Shown here piece by piece: positions 32,730 to 44,005 of a stretch of DNA of 64,000 bases. How positions within the stretch are numbered: position 1 is the stretch's first letter; each line of letters opens with the position of its first letter. Made by a program: the position numbers and the translations under genes. The notes below the pieces were generated by a model. That model had not been told where the DNA came from, did no database searches, and worked only from the letters and a program-made list of their open reading frames with translations. The DNA is from Streptomyces sp. M41(2017) (lineage in GTDB: Bacteria > Actinomycetota > Actinomycetes > Streptomycetales > Streptomycetaceae), in the NCBI RefSeq assembly GCF_002078175.1, contig NZ_MWFK01000001.1, positions 2,232,001 through 2,296,000 on the forward strand, in the 5' to 3' direction.

Positions 32730-35036
32730 TTACTTGACCGGCTCGGGTTCCGGTGCGTTCTCCGACTCCGCCGCGCCCGCCGGGGGCTCGTCGTCGCCGT
32801 CGGTGTCGGCGACCGGGGTCTTGACCGAGTCGAGGAGGAGCTGGGCGACGTCGACGACCTGGACGGACTCCTTGGCCTTGCCGTCGTTCTTCTTGCCGTT
32901 GACCGAGTCGGTCAGCATGACGAGGCAGAACGGGCAGGCGGTGGAGACGATGTCGGGGTTCAGCGACAGGGCCTCGTCGACGCGCTCGTTGTTGATGCGC
33001 TTGCCGATCCGCTCCTCCATCCACATCCGCGCGCCACCGGCACCGCAGCAGAAGCCGCGTTCCTTGTGGCGGTGCATCTCCTGCTGGCGCAGGCCCGGGA
33101 CGGCGGACATGATCTCGCGCGGCGGCGTGTAGATCTTGTTGTGCCGGCCCAGGTAGCACGGGTCGTGGTAGGTGATGAGGCCCTCGACCGGGGTCACCGG
33201 GAGCAGCTTGCCCTCGTCGATGAGGTGCTGGAGCAGCTGGGTGTGGTGGATGACCTCGTAGTCGCCGCCGAGCTGCGGGTACTCGTTGCCGATGGTGTTG
33301 AGGCAGTGCGGGCAGGTGGCGACGATCTTCTTCGCCGACTTCGGCTTCTTCGACTCGGGGGTGCTGTTGCCCTCGTCGTCCATCTCCTCGCCGAACGCCA
33401 TGTTCAGCGCGGCGACGTTCTCCATGCCGAGCTCCTGGAAGAGGGGCTCGTTGCCGAGGCGGCGGGCGGAGTCACCGGTGCACTTCTCGTCGCCGCCCAT
33501 GATCGCGAACTTGACGCCCGCCATGTGCAGCAGCTCCGCGAAGGCCTTGGTGGTCTTCTTGGCGCGGTCCTCGAGGGCGCCGGCGCAGCCGACCCAGTAG
33601 AGGTACTCGACCTCGGTGAGGTCCTCGATGTCGCGGCCGACGACGGGGATCTCGAAGTCGACCTCCTTGGTCCACTCCAGGCGCTGCTTCTTGGCGAGGC
33701 CCCAGGGGTTGCCCTTCTTCTCCAGGTTCTTGAGCATCGTGCCCGCCTCGGACGGGAACGCGCTCTCGATCATCACCTGGTAGCGGCGCATGTCGACGAT
33801 GTGGTCGATGTGCTCGATGTCGACCGGGCACTGCTCGACGCAGGCGCCGCAGGTGGTGCAGGACCACAGGACGTCCGGGTCGATGACGCCGTTCTCCTCG
33901 GCGGTGCCGATGAGGGGGCGCTCGGCCTCGGCGAGGGCGGCCGCGGGAACGTCCTTGAGCTGCTCCTCGGACGCCTTCTCCTCGCCCTCCATGGTCTTGC
34001 CGCCGCCGGCCAGCAGGTAGGGGGCCTTGGCGTGCGCGTGGTCGCGCAGCGACATGATGAGGAGCTTCGGGGAGAGCGGCTTGCCGGTGTTCCAGGCGGG
34101 GCACTGCGACTGGCAGCGGCCGCACTCGGTGCAGGTGGAGAAGTCGAGCAGGCCCTTCCAGGAGAACTGCTCGACCTGGGAGACGCCGAAGACGTCGTCC
34201 TCACCGGGGTCGGTGAAGTCGATGGCCTTGCCGCCGCTGGTCATCGGGAGCAGTTCGCCGAGGGCGGTCGCGCCCTTGGCGTCGCGCTTGAACCAGATGT
34301 TGGGGAAGGCGAGGAAGCGGTGCCAGGCGACACCCATGTTGGTGTTCAGGCCGACGGTGATCGCCCAGCCCATGGTGACGCCGAGCTTGATCATGGCGGT
34401 CAGGTAGACCAGCGTCTGCAGGGTGGAGAGGCTCAGTCCCTTGAAGGCGGCGACCAGGGGGTACGAGGCCCAGTAGGCGGCCTCGTAGTGGTCGACGCCG
34501 TGCAGGGCGCCCTCGAGGCCGCGCAGGGTCATGATGGCGAGGCCGATGACGAGGATCACGGCCTCGACGAAGTAGGCCTGGCCGGTCTTGGAGCCCGCGA
34601 AGCGCGACTTGCGGCCGGGCTTGGACGGCCGGTTCAGCTGCCGGACCGCGATCAGCACGAGGATGCCGAGGGTCGTGAACAGCGCGATGAACTCGGTGTA
34701 CAGCTCGTAGGGGAGCCATCCGCCGAGCACCGGGAGGGTCCAGTCGGCCTTGAAGAGCTGACCGTAGGCGGTGACGATGGTCAGGCCCAGGGTCAGGAAG
34801 CCGACGGCCACGAACCAGTGCGCGACGCCGATGATGCCCCACCGGTTCATCCGGGTGTGGCCGACGAACTCCTTGGCCAGCGTGACGGTGCGGGCCTTCC
34901 AGTCGTCGGTGCGGCTGCCGGCGGGAACGGGCTGGCCGAGCTTGATGAACCGGTAGATCTGTGCGACGGCCCGCGCGATCAGCGCGACGCCGACCACGGT
35001 CAGGACCAGCGACACGACGATCGCGGCGAGTTGCAT
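32730..35036 (-). CDS. Membrane iron-sulfur reductase (HdrD/GlpC-like, Rv0338c type)
   Basis: A 768-residue electron-transfer protein. Residues 1-230 hold about five to six membrane helices with histidines for heme b, like nitrate-reductase gamma subunits. Two 4Fe-4S ferredoxin motifs follow (CTECGRCQSQCP and CTTCGACVEQCP), then two CCG-type cysteine domains: YWVGCAGALEDRA with CPHCLNTIGNEYP, and YHDPCYLGRHNKIY with GFCCGAGGARMWMEE plus STACPFCLVML. It closely resembles the essential mycobacterial protein Rv0338c and heterodisulfide-reductase-like oxidoreductases. GAGGAG precedes ATG 35036. The physiological donor and acceptor are unknown. The tail is acidic/Pro-rich. Confidence 0.9.
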   Translation of the reverse strand: MQLAAIVVSLVLTVVGVALIARAVAQIYRFIKLGQPVPAGSRTDDWKARTVTLAKEFVGHTRMNRWGIIGVAHWFVAVGFLTLGLTIVTAYGQLFKADWTLPVLGGWLPYELYTEFIALFTTLGILVLIAVRQLNRPSKPGRKSRFAGSKTGQAYFVEAVILVIGLAIMTLRGLEGALHGVDHYEAAYWASYPLVAAFKGLSLSTLQTLVYLTAMIKLGVTMGWAITVGLNTNMGVAWHRFLAFPNIWFKRDAKGATALGELLPMTSGGKAIDFTDPGEDDVFGVSQVEQFSWKGLLDFSTCTECGRCQSQCPAWNTGKPLSPKLLIMSLRDHAHAKAPYLLAGGGKTMEGEEKASEEQLKDVPAAALAEAERPLIGTAEENGVIDPDVLWSCTTCGACVEQCPVDIEHIDHIVDMRRYQVMIESAFPSEAGTMLKNLEKKGNPWGLAKKQRLEWTKEVDFEIPVVGRDIEDLTEVEYLYWVGCAGALEDRAKKTTKAFAELLHMAGVKFAIMGGDEKCTGDSARRLGNEPLFQELGMENVAALNMAFGEEMDDEGNSTPESKKPKSAKKIVATCPHCLNTIGNEYPQLGGDYEVIHHTQLLQHLIDEGKLLPVTPVEGLITYHDPCYLGRHNKIYTPPREIMSAVPGLRQQEMHRHKERGFCCGAGGARMWMEERIGKRINNERVDEALSLNPDIVSTACPFCLVMLTDSVNGKKNDGKAKESVQVVDVAQLLLDSVKTPVADTDGDDEPPAGAAESENAPEPEPVK

Positions 35037-35310
35037 TCGGGGGCTCCTCGGGCCTGCGAGGTGTTCTTCGAGTGCGACCTCGAAGTGATTACTAAGCGGT
35101 AACTTATGCAGTCCGTCTGAGACTACCCACTTCTTCCGCCGCACTGTAGCCAGAGGTGCGGTGATCTGCGTCGCTGAGGCAAACCTGAGTGGGTGCGTCG
35201 CGGGCGGGCAGACGGTTCCTTTCGTGCCCCCGGGCGTTCTGGCGCAAGGACACGTAAACCCGATCGTGTTATTCGCACAATACTGTGACAATTACCCCTA
35301 AATTAGCGAT

Positions 35311-36483
35311 GTGCTGTACGGAATCGCGGCCGCCACGGCCGCTCTGCTCCTGACCGCCGCGCTCACCGCGCTGCTGCGGTCGCTCGCCCTGCGCCTCGGT
35401 GCCGCCGGCGGGCCGGGGCTCCTCTCCGCCCCGACCCGGCCCCGCCCGTCCGGCGCGTCCGTCCCGTCCGGCCCGTCCGGCCGGGACCGGCGGGTCCCGC
35501 TGCTCGGCGGCATCGCCGTGGCGGGTGCGACGGCGCTCGTCGGCTGCGCCGGCGACTGGACCGGGGCCGCCCCGCTCGGCCCGGAGACCGGCCGTCTGCT
35601 GGTCGCCGCCCTCGTCGTCGCCCTGGCCGGTCTCGCCGCCGACCTCCTGCCCGTGCCGCCCGCGCTGCGGCTGACCGCCGTCGCCGGTGCCGCCGTCCTC
35701 GCCGTCCCCTACGACGCGCTCGGCGTGCCCGGCGGGGTGCTCGCGGCCGGCTGGATCGTCCTCGTGACCCACGCCTTCCGCTCGCTCGACCAGTCCGACG
35801 GGGTGCTCGGGACCGTCGGGGTCGTCACCGCGTTCGCGCTCAGCGGCTGCGCCGCCGCCGAGGTCATGGACGGGCTCGCGGCCCTGCTCAGCGTGCTGGC
35901 CGCGGCGCTCACCGGCTTCCTGATGCACGCCTGGCCGCCGGCCCGGATCGCCGCCGGGCGGTGCGGTTCCCAGTTCGCCGGGTTCGTGCTGGCCTCGGCC
36001 GTCGTGCTGGTGCACGCGGAGCGGCCCGCCGGGCCCGGGTTCGGCGCCGCGTTCGCGCTGACGGCTGTCGTCAGCGCCGACGCCGTCCTGGTCCTCGTGT
36101 CCCGGCGGCGCGCCGGGCGGCCGGTGCTGCGGTCCGCGCCCGACCATCTGGTGCACCGGCTGCGCCGGGCGGGGCTGACCCGGCAGGGCGTCATGGTGGT
36201 GATGGGGCTCGCCGCGTTCGCGGGTGCGCTCGTCGGGCTGTCCATCGACCTCGGCTGGCTCGGTGCTTGGGCGGCCCTGTGGGTGGCCGGCGCCGTGCTG
36301 CTCGTCGGGGCCGCGGCCGCCCTGCGTCCCGGACCCCGTCCGCGCCGCCCCGGCGTCCGGCCCAGGTCCCGTCCGCATGCGATCCCCGCTCCCGGGGGAC
36401 CCGCCACAGGGGCCGCGCACCGACCCGGAGGTCTCCTCCGTCCCTCGGCGGATGTGGCGAACGGTGCGGTGAAAGTCCCCTAG
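35311..36483 (+). CDS. WecA/MraY-like membrane protein with altered catalytic motifs
   Basis: A 390-residue integral membrane protein with about ten helices laid out like polyprenyl-phosphate GlcNAc-1-phosphate transferases. The equivalents of family motifs are changed: the usual D-D pair reads AD in GLAADLLPVPPALRL, and the usual N-x2-N-x2-D-x2-DG loop reads H-x2-R-x2-D-x2-DG in THAFRSLDQSDGVLG. The late DHLVHRLRRAGLTRQG segment is kept. It may be inactive or use a different substrate. GTG at 35311 lacks a ribosome site and could be leaderless. The last 60 residues are a basic, Pro/Gly-rich tail. It lies upstream of the dnaK promoter. Confidence 0.72.
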   Translation: MLYGIAAATAALLLTAALTALLRSLALRLGAAGGPGLLSAPTRPRPSGASVPSGPSGRDRRVPLLGGIAVAGATALVGCAGDWTGAAPLGPETGRLLVAALVVALAGLAADLLPVPPALRLTAVAGAAVLAVPYDALGVPGGVLAAGWIVLVTHAFRSLDQSDGVLGTVGVVTAFALSGCAAAEVMDGLAALLSVLAAALTGFLMHAWPPARIAAGRCGSQFAGFVLASAVVLVHAERPAGPGFGAAFALTAVVSADAVLVLVSRRRAGRPVLRSAPDHLVHRLRRAGLTRQGVMVVMGLAAFAGALVGLSIDLGWLGAWAALWVAGAVLLVGAAAALRPGPRPRRPGVRPRSRPHAIPAPGGPATGAAHRPGGLLRPSADVANGAVKVP

Positions 36484-36537
36484 CTCCCTGTGAAAAGAGC
36501 AGGTCACGGGCTTCCTGCGCGTAAGGAACGGATAAGA

Positions 36538-36558
36538 GTTGAGCCCCCACGACTCAGG
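36538..36558. promoter_or_regulatory. HAIR-like HspR operator (upstream copy)
   Basis: GTTGAGC-N7-ACTCAGG matches the HspR-associated inverted repeat consensus CTTGAGT-N7-ACTCAAG with three differences. It lies 93 bases before dnaK. Confidence 0.75.
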
Positions 36559-36562
36559 TCTG

Positions 36563-39158
<2,596 letters not shown>

Positions 39159-39191
39159 GCTTGAACGGAAGAGGAAGGAGGGACGTCGGGG

Positions 39192-40379
39192 ATGAGCACC
39201 AAGGACTTCATCGAGAAGGACTTCTACAAGGTCCTCGGCGTCCCCAAGGACGCCACCGAGGCCGAGATCAAGAAGGCGTACCGGAAGCTCGCCCGCGAGA
39301 ACCATCCGGACGCCAACAAGGGCAACGTCAAGGCCGAGGAGCGCTTCAAGGAGATCTCCGAGGCGAACGACGTCCTCGGTGACCCCAAGAAGCGCAAGGA
39401 GTACGACGAGGCCCGCGCCCTCTTCGGCAACGGCGGCTTCCGGCCGGGTCCCGGCGCGGGCGGCGGGAACTTCAACTTCGACCTGGGCGACCTCTTCGGA
39501 GGCGGTGCCCAGGGCGGCCAGGCCGGCGGAGCCGGTGGCTTCGGCGGCGGCATCGGTGACGTCTTCGGTGGCCTGTTCAACCGCGGCGGCGCCGGTACGG
39601 GAACCCGTACGCAGCCCCGGCGCGGCCAGGACATCGACACCGAGGTGACGCTCAGCTTCACCGAGGCGGTGGACGGCGCGACCGTCCCGCTGCGCATGAC
39701 CTCGCAGGCTCCCTGCAAGGCCTGTTCGGGAACCGGCGACGCGAACGGCACACCCCGTGTGTGCCCGACGTGCGTCGGCACCGGCCAGGTCGCCCGCGGT
39801 TCGGGCGGTGGCTTCTCGCTCACCGACCCGTGCCCGGACTGCAAGGGCCGCGGACTGATCTCGGAGAACCCGTGCGAGGTCTGCAAGGGCAGCGGCCGTG
39901 CCAAGTCGTCCCGGACCATGCAGGTGCGCATCCCCGCCGGCGTCAGTGACAGCCAGCGGATCCGGCTGCGCGGCAAGGGCGCTCCCGGTGAACGCGGGGG
40001 ACCCTCCGGCGACCTGTACGTCACCGTCCACGTGGACGCCCACCCGGTCTTCGGCCGCAAGGGCGACAACCTCACCGTCACGGTGCCCGTCACCTTCACG
40101 GAGGCGGCCCTCGGCGGCGAGGTGAAGGTGCCCACCCTGGGCGGCCCCGCGGTGACGCTGAAGCTGCCGCCGGGCACACCCAACGGACGCACCATGCGCG
40201 CCCGGGGCAAGGGCGCGGTCCGCAAGGACGGCACACGGGGCGACCTGCTCGTCACCGTCGAGGTGGCCGTTCCGCAGGACGTGTCGGGCAAGGCTCGTGA
40301 CGCGCTGGAGGCGTATCGCGAGGCGACCGCGGGTGAGGATCCGCGGGCGGAGCTGTTCCAGGCCGCGAAGGGAGCATGA
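39192..40379 (+). CDS. dnaJ: Hsp40 co-chaperone DnaJ
   Basis: A 395-residue type I J-protein that delivers clients to DnaK and stimulates its ATPase. J domain with HPD (ARENHPDANKG), then a long Gly/Phe-rich linker (80-150), four zinc-finger repeats CKACSGTG, CPTCVGTG, CPDCKGRG and CEVCKGSG, and the C-terminal peptide-binding domains. ATG at 39192 sits 33 bases after grpE behind GGAAGGAGGGA. This is the DnaJ1 form typically linked to hspR. Confidence 0.98.
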   Translation: MSTKDFIEKDFYKVLGVPKDATEAEIKKAYRKLARENHPDANKGNVKAEERFKEISEANDVLGDPKKRKEYDEARALFGNGGFRPGPGAGGGNFNFDLGDLFGGGAQGGQAGGAGGFGGGIGDVFGGLFNRGGAGTGTRTQPRRGQDIDTEVTLSFTEAVDGATVPLRMTSQAPCKACSGTGDANGTPRVCPTCVGTGQVARGSGGGFSLTDPCPDCKGRGLISENPCEVCKGSGRAKSSRTMQVRIPAGVSDSQRIRLRGKGAPGERGGPSGDLYVTVHVDAHPVFGRKGDNLTVTVPVTFTEAALGGEVKVPTLGGPAVTLKLPPGTPNGRTMRARGKGAVRKDGTRGDLLVTVEVAVPQDVSGKARDALEAYREATAGEDPRAELFQAAKGA

Positions 40380-40386
40380 CGGAGCC

Positions 40387-40842
40387 ATGGACACCACCGG
40401 TCGGCGGCGCAACCCGTACGAACTGACCGAGGAGACGCCGGTCTACGTCATCTCGGTGGCGGCCCAGCTCTCCGGACTGCACCCGCAGACCCTGCGTCAG
40501 TACGACCGGCTCGGCCTGGTCTCTCCCGACCGCACGGCCGGCCGGGGCCGCCGCTACTCGGCCCGTGACATCGAACTGCTGCGTACCGTCCAGCAGTTGT
40601 CGCAGGACGAGGGCATCAACCTGGCCGGCATCAAGCGCATCATCGAGCTGGAGAACCAGGTGGCGGCGCTCCAGTCCCGGGTCGCCGAGCTCCAGTCGGC
40701 CCTCGACGGCGCCGCCGCGGCCATGCAGCAGCGCGAGGCCGCCGTGCACGCCTCCTACCGGCGTGACCTGGTCCCGTACCAGGAGGTCCAGCACACGAGC
40801 GCCTTGGTGGTCTGGCGTCCCAAGCGGTCGCCCGATCAGTGA
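40387..40842 (+). CDS. hspR: Heat-shock repressor HspR (MerR family)
   Basis: A 151-residue repressor that binds HAIR sites upstream of dnaK and clpB. The MerR HTH VYVISVAAQLSGLHPQTLRQYDRLGLVSPDRTAGRGRRYSARDIELL is followed by a coiled coil (IKRIIELENQVAALQSRVAELQSALDGAAAAMQ) and a C-terminal hydrophobic tail. Two operators upstream of dnaK (36538, 36590) and one upstream of clpB (46518) lie in this window, so its likely targets are visible. It starts 7 bases after dnaJ and ends the operon. Confidence 0.97.
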   Translation: MDTTGRRRNPYELTEETPVYVISVAAQLSGLHPQTLRQYDRLGLVSPDRTAGRGRRYSARDIELLRTVQQLSQDEGINLAGIKRIIELENQVAALQSRVAELQSALDGAAAAMQQREAAVHASYRRDLVPYQEVQHTSALVVWRPKRSPDQ

Positions 40843-40853
40843 CCGAAGCACCC

Positions 40854-40891
40854 GAGAAGGGGCCCGGAGGTTTTCCTCCGGGCCCCTTCTC
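40854..40891 (+). terminator. Terminator of the dnaK operon
   Basis: A 17-base perfect stem (40854-40870 with 40875-40891) with a TTTT loop, 11 bases after the hspR stop. Confidence 0.92.
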
Positions 40892-41331
40892 TCGTGCTGG
40901 GCGGAGTCCGTGACCGTTTCCGACCGGTCGCGGTCCGTGGTGGCTCGATCTTTACGGTCCGGGCGGAATGGGGGGGTTGACCGCATTCGTTCGGACGCCC
41001 GCAGGACGTGGTCGCGGGATCCGGTGCCGCGCGACGGCTCGCGCCGAGGCTTGATTCCCGGGGTTTACCCGGATGTCAACAAGCCTTAAAGGCAAGGTGG
41101 ATGGGGTCGCGCGGTCCGGGGCGGCGGTCGCGACGTGTGGATGACAGAGGGTGAAGCTGGGGGGATTGCTGGAACCTCGGGCGTAACCTCTTCCCACCGT
41201 GTTCACTTGTGGAACACAGAATGCTGTTGCCATCTCGTTAAGTGGCTACTCCTTGACGCTGAGGTGATCGCCGCGTTGGCTTTCAGCCACCTGGGTCGCA
41301 ATGCTGCAACCTCGCCCGGAAGGCACCTGAT
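40892..41331. other. Intergenic gap upstream of the sugar-binding lipoprotein
   Basis: About 440 bases with no supported gene. Several stretches are AT-rich for this genome (for example around 41070-41100 and 41195-41240), consistent with a promoter for the lipoprotein gene. No terminator or RNA gene was seen after 40891. Confidence 0.4.
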
Positions 41332-42459
41332 GTGAACACTCGTAACACCGGTCTCCGTCGTACCGTCATAGCCCTGGCCTCGTCCGCCGCCGCCCTCTCG
41401 CTCGCCGGCTGCGGGGTCGTCGACGGGCTCGGTGGAAGCGACGCCAAGGCGAGCCCCACGAAGGGCGACGACATCAAGGTGGGCCTCCTCCTCCCGGAGA
41501 AGGAGAACACCCGTTACGAGAAGTTCGACTACCCGATCATCGAGGAGCAGGTCAGGAAGCTCACCGAGAAGAAGGGTGAGGTCGTCTACCGGAACGCCGA
41601 GCAGGACGCGGGCAAGCAGCTCAGCCAGCTCCAGGAGATGGTGGACGACAAGGTCGACGTCATCCTCCTGGACGCGGTGGACTCGAAGTCGATCGCGAAG
41701 GGCGTGAAGAAGGCCAAGGACGCCGGCATCCCCGTCATCGCCTACGACCGGCTGGCGCAGGGTCCGATCGACGCGTACATCTCCTTCGACAACGAGCTGG
41801 TGGGCGAGGTCCAGGGCAAGGCCCTGGTCGGCGCGCTGGGCGCCAACTCCGCGGCGAAGAAGATCATCATGATGAACGGCGCGACGACCGACCCGAACGC
41901 GGCCCAGTTCAAGTCCGGCGCCGAGGCCGAGCTCAAGGACAAGGTGATCGTCGCCGACAAGTACGACACCAAGGACTGGAACCCGGTCAACGCCAAGGCG
42001 AACATGGAAGAGGCGATCCAGAAGGTCGGCCTCGACAACATCGCGGGGGTGTACGCCGCCAACGACGGCATCGCCGGCGCTGTCATCGACGCCCTGAAGA
42101 GCGCGGGCGTCAGCAAGGTGCCGCCGGTCACCGGCCAGGACGCCGAACTCGTCGCCGTGCAGCGGATCCTCAAGGGCGACCAGTTCATGAGCGTCTACAA
42201 GTCCTACCCGCAGGAGGCGAGCGCCGCCGCGGAGATGGCGGTCGCCCGGGTGCAGGGCCGCTCGATCGAGTTCGACGCGCTGACCCGCGACAAGGTGAAC
42301 AGCCCGACGAACAAGGACATTCCGGCGCAGCTCGTTCCCGTGGTCGACCTGACCAAGGAGAACATCGAGGACACGGTCCTGCAGGACAGCATCTACACCG
42401 TCAAGCAGATCTGCACCGCCCCCTACAAGGCGGCCTGTGACGCTCTGAAGCTCAAGTAG
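41332..42459 (+). CDS. Sugar ABC transporter substrate-binding lipoprotein (XylF/RbsB-like)
   Basis: A 375-residue lipid-anchored binding protein: signal peptide with lipobox LAGC (Cys27), then the periplasmic-binding type I fold (IKVGLLLPEKENTRYEKFDYP, DVILLDAVDSKSIAKGVKKAKDAGIPVIAYDRL, AYISFDNELVGEVQGKAL, IIMMNGATTDPNAAQFKSGAEAEL, GVYAANDGIAGAVIDAL, VTGQDAELVAVQRILKGDQFMSVYK). It resembles xylose-binding proteins. No permease or ATPase gene is adjacent, so it either serves a distant transporter or is a sensor protein. GTG at 41332. A terminator follows at 42535. Confidence 0.9.
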   Translation: MNTRNTGLRRTVIALASSAAALSLAGCGVVDGLGGSDAKASPTKGDDIKVGLLLPEKENTRYEKFDYPIIEEQVRKLTEKKGEVVYRNAEQDAGKQLSQLQEMVDDKVDVILLDAVDSKSIAKGVKKAKDAGIPVIAYDRLAQGPIDAYISFDNELVGEVQGKALVGALGANSAAKKIIMMNGATTDPNAAQFKSGAEAELKDKVIVADKYDTKDWNPVNAKANMEEAIQKVGLDNIAGVYAANDGIAGAVIDALKSAGVSKVPPVTGQDAELVAVQRILKGDQFMSVYKSYPQEASAAAEMAVARVQGRSIEFDALTRDKVNSPTNKDIPAQLVPVVDLTKENIEDTVLQDSIYTVKQICTAPYKAACDALKLK

Positions 42460-42534
42460 CACCGGGGGCGCCGGAAAGGCCGCCCGGCAGCGGCGGGAGC
42501 CTCCTGGCACCCCTGGGGCGGCGCACGACATCGA

Positions 42535-42560
42535 GGGCCCGGGACATCCGTCCCGGGCCT
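42535..42560 (+). terminator. Terminator after the sugar-binding protein
   Basis: GGCCCGGGAC (42536-42545) pairs with GTCCCGGGCC (42550-42559), followed by TTCTTCG. The remaining gap to 42886 shows no gene; it is the promoter region of the LuxR-type regulator. Confidence 0.8.
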
Positions 42561-42886
42561 TCTTCGTGTTCCGTGCGCGTTCCGGACACGGCTCCCCGCC
42601 GGACGCCGTCGCGGAGGGGGATATCCGGCCAAGCCCGGGCGGTGCTCCGGGGGTCTTTCGGGGGTCGTTCCCGCGAAGTCCCGGGCGTCCGCGGGGTGCT
42701 GCTTGCAGCTTGTTGCAACGGGCGGGGCGGAGGTGCGGATTTATGGTGATCAGGAGGGGCGAAACGGCGCGGGGGGACGGCGCAGCCGTGTTGCGGTGCC
42801 GGACGCGTCCGCGCATAGTTGCGCTGCGGAGGACGCCCTGACGCGGGGCTCACGCCAGGGGTCGGAGCTGGAGCCAGAGGTGGGAG

Positions 42887-43993
42887 ATGGCCGGGCACGG
42901 GACGGACGGGCATCCGCACGGCGCTGACCGACTGTGCGAGGCCGGCGACCGGGTGTACTCGCGGGCGGTGCGGCGCGGCCGGGTGCCGCGCGACGACGCC
43001 GGCCCGGTGCCGTGCCTGCTGGAGCTGGCGCTGCTGCACCCCGACCCCGACGACATGGGCTGGCTGGTGCCGACCTCCCCGCAGGAGGTCATGACCCGGC
43101 TGCTGCGCGGGGTGTACGAGGAGGTCAGCGCCAGTCAGGCGCGGGTGGGTGACGCGGTCTCCGCGTTCGAGTGGTACGCCGGTCTCGGCGGCCGCGTGCA
43201 GGCGCCCGCGGAGGGCGCCGCGATCCGTGTCCTGGACGGACTGCCGCGGATCCGCGCCGCCATGGACAAGGCGACCGAGGAGTGCGCGAGCGAGGTCCTG
43301 ACGGTCCAGCCCGGCGGTATCCGGCGCGAGGACGAACTGGTGGAGGGGCTGCACCGGGCGCTGGAGATGCGGCGGCGCGGGGTGCGCATGCGCGACCTGT
43401 ACACGCATGTCGCCCGGCACGGCCAAGGCCTGCTGAACTACATGGAGTTGATGGGGGACGCGGCGGAGGCCCGGACCCTCGACGAGGTCGTGGAACGGCT
43501 CATCCTCTTCGACCGCAAGGTCGCCTTCATCCCCGCCAACTCCGACCGCACCATCGCGCTCGAACTGCGCCATCCGGCGCTGATCGACTACCTGGTCACG
43601 GTGTTCGAGCGGTTGTGGCGCCTCGCGATCCCGCTGGCCTCGCCGCTGCCGTCCACCGGCATCGAGGGCATCACCCACCGCGAGCGCTCGATCGCCGCGC
43701 TGCTGGCGGAGGGGCATCAGGACGCGGTGGTCGCCGAACGTCTCGGCATCAGTGTCCGCACCTGCCGGGCCCACATCGCCCGGCTCTCGGAGACGCTGGG
43801 GGCGGCCAGCCGTACGCAGTTGGGCGTGCGGATCGCGCAGGCGGGGCTGGACGGGCCGCCGCGCTCGCCGGAGCCGTCCCCCGTCACCGTGCCCCGGCAC
43901 GGCGCGGGTGCGGCCGCCGGCCCCTCCGTGACCGGTCCGGGCGCGGCCGGTGTCCAGGGGCTGCCGGGTCAGGGCTCGCCCGCCCAGCGCTGA
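42887..43993 (+). CDS. LuxR-type transcriptional regulator (paralogue A)
   Basis: A 368-residue regulator. The N-terminal half has no receiver domain; it shares with the gene at 44006 the patterns CLLELALLHPDPDD, LTVQPGGIRRED, GVRMRDLYTHVARHGQG and LILFDRKVAFIPANSDRTIALELRHP, a TrmB/PLD-like sensor. The C-terminal HTH is GITHRERSIAALLAEGHQDAVVAERLGISVRTCRAHIARLSETLGAASRTQLG. A 50-residue Pro/Gly tail follows. ATG at 42887 has GAGGTGGGAG upstream. It converges on its paralogue with 12 bases between stops. Probably controls the repeat-peptide operon; ligand unknown. Confidence 0.87.
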   Translation: MAGHGTDGHPHGADRLCEAGDRVYSRAVRRGRVPRDDAGPVPCLLELALLHPDPDDMGWLVPTSPQEVMTRLLRGVYEEVSASQARVGDAVSAFEWYAGLGGRVQAPAEGAAIRVLDGLPRIRAAMDKATEECASEVLTVQPGGIRREDELVEGLHRALEMRRRGVRMRDLYTHVARHGQGLLNYMELMGDAAEARTLDEVVERLILFDRKVAFIPANSDRTIALELRHPALIDYLVTVFERLWRLAIPLASPLPSTGIEGITHRERSIAALLAEGHQDAVVAERLGISVRTCRAHIARLSETLGAASRTQLGVRIAQAGLDGPPRSPEPSPVTVPRHGAGAAAGPSVTGPGAAGVQGLPGQGSPAQR

Positions 43994-44005
43994 GCGGCCG
44001 GCCGG

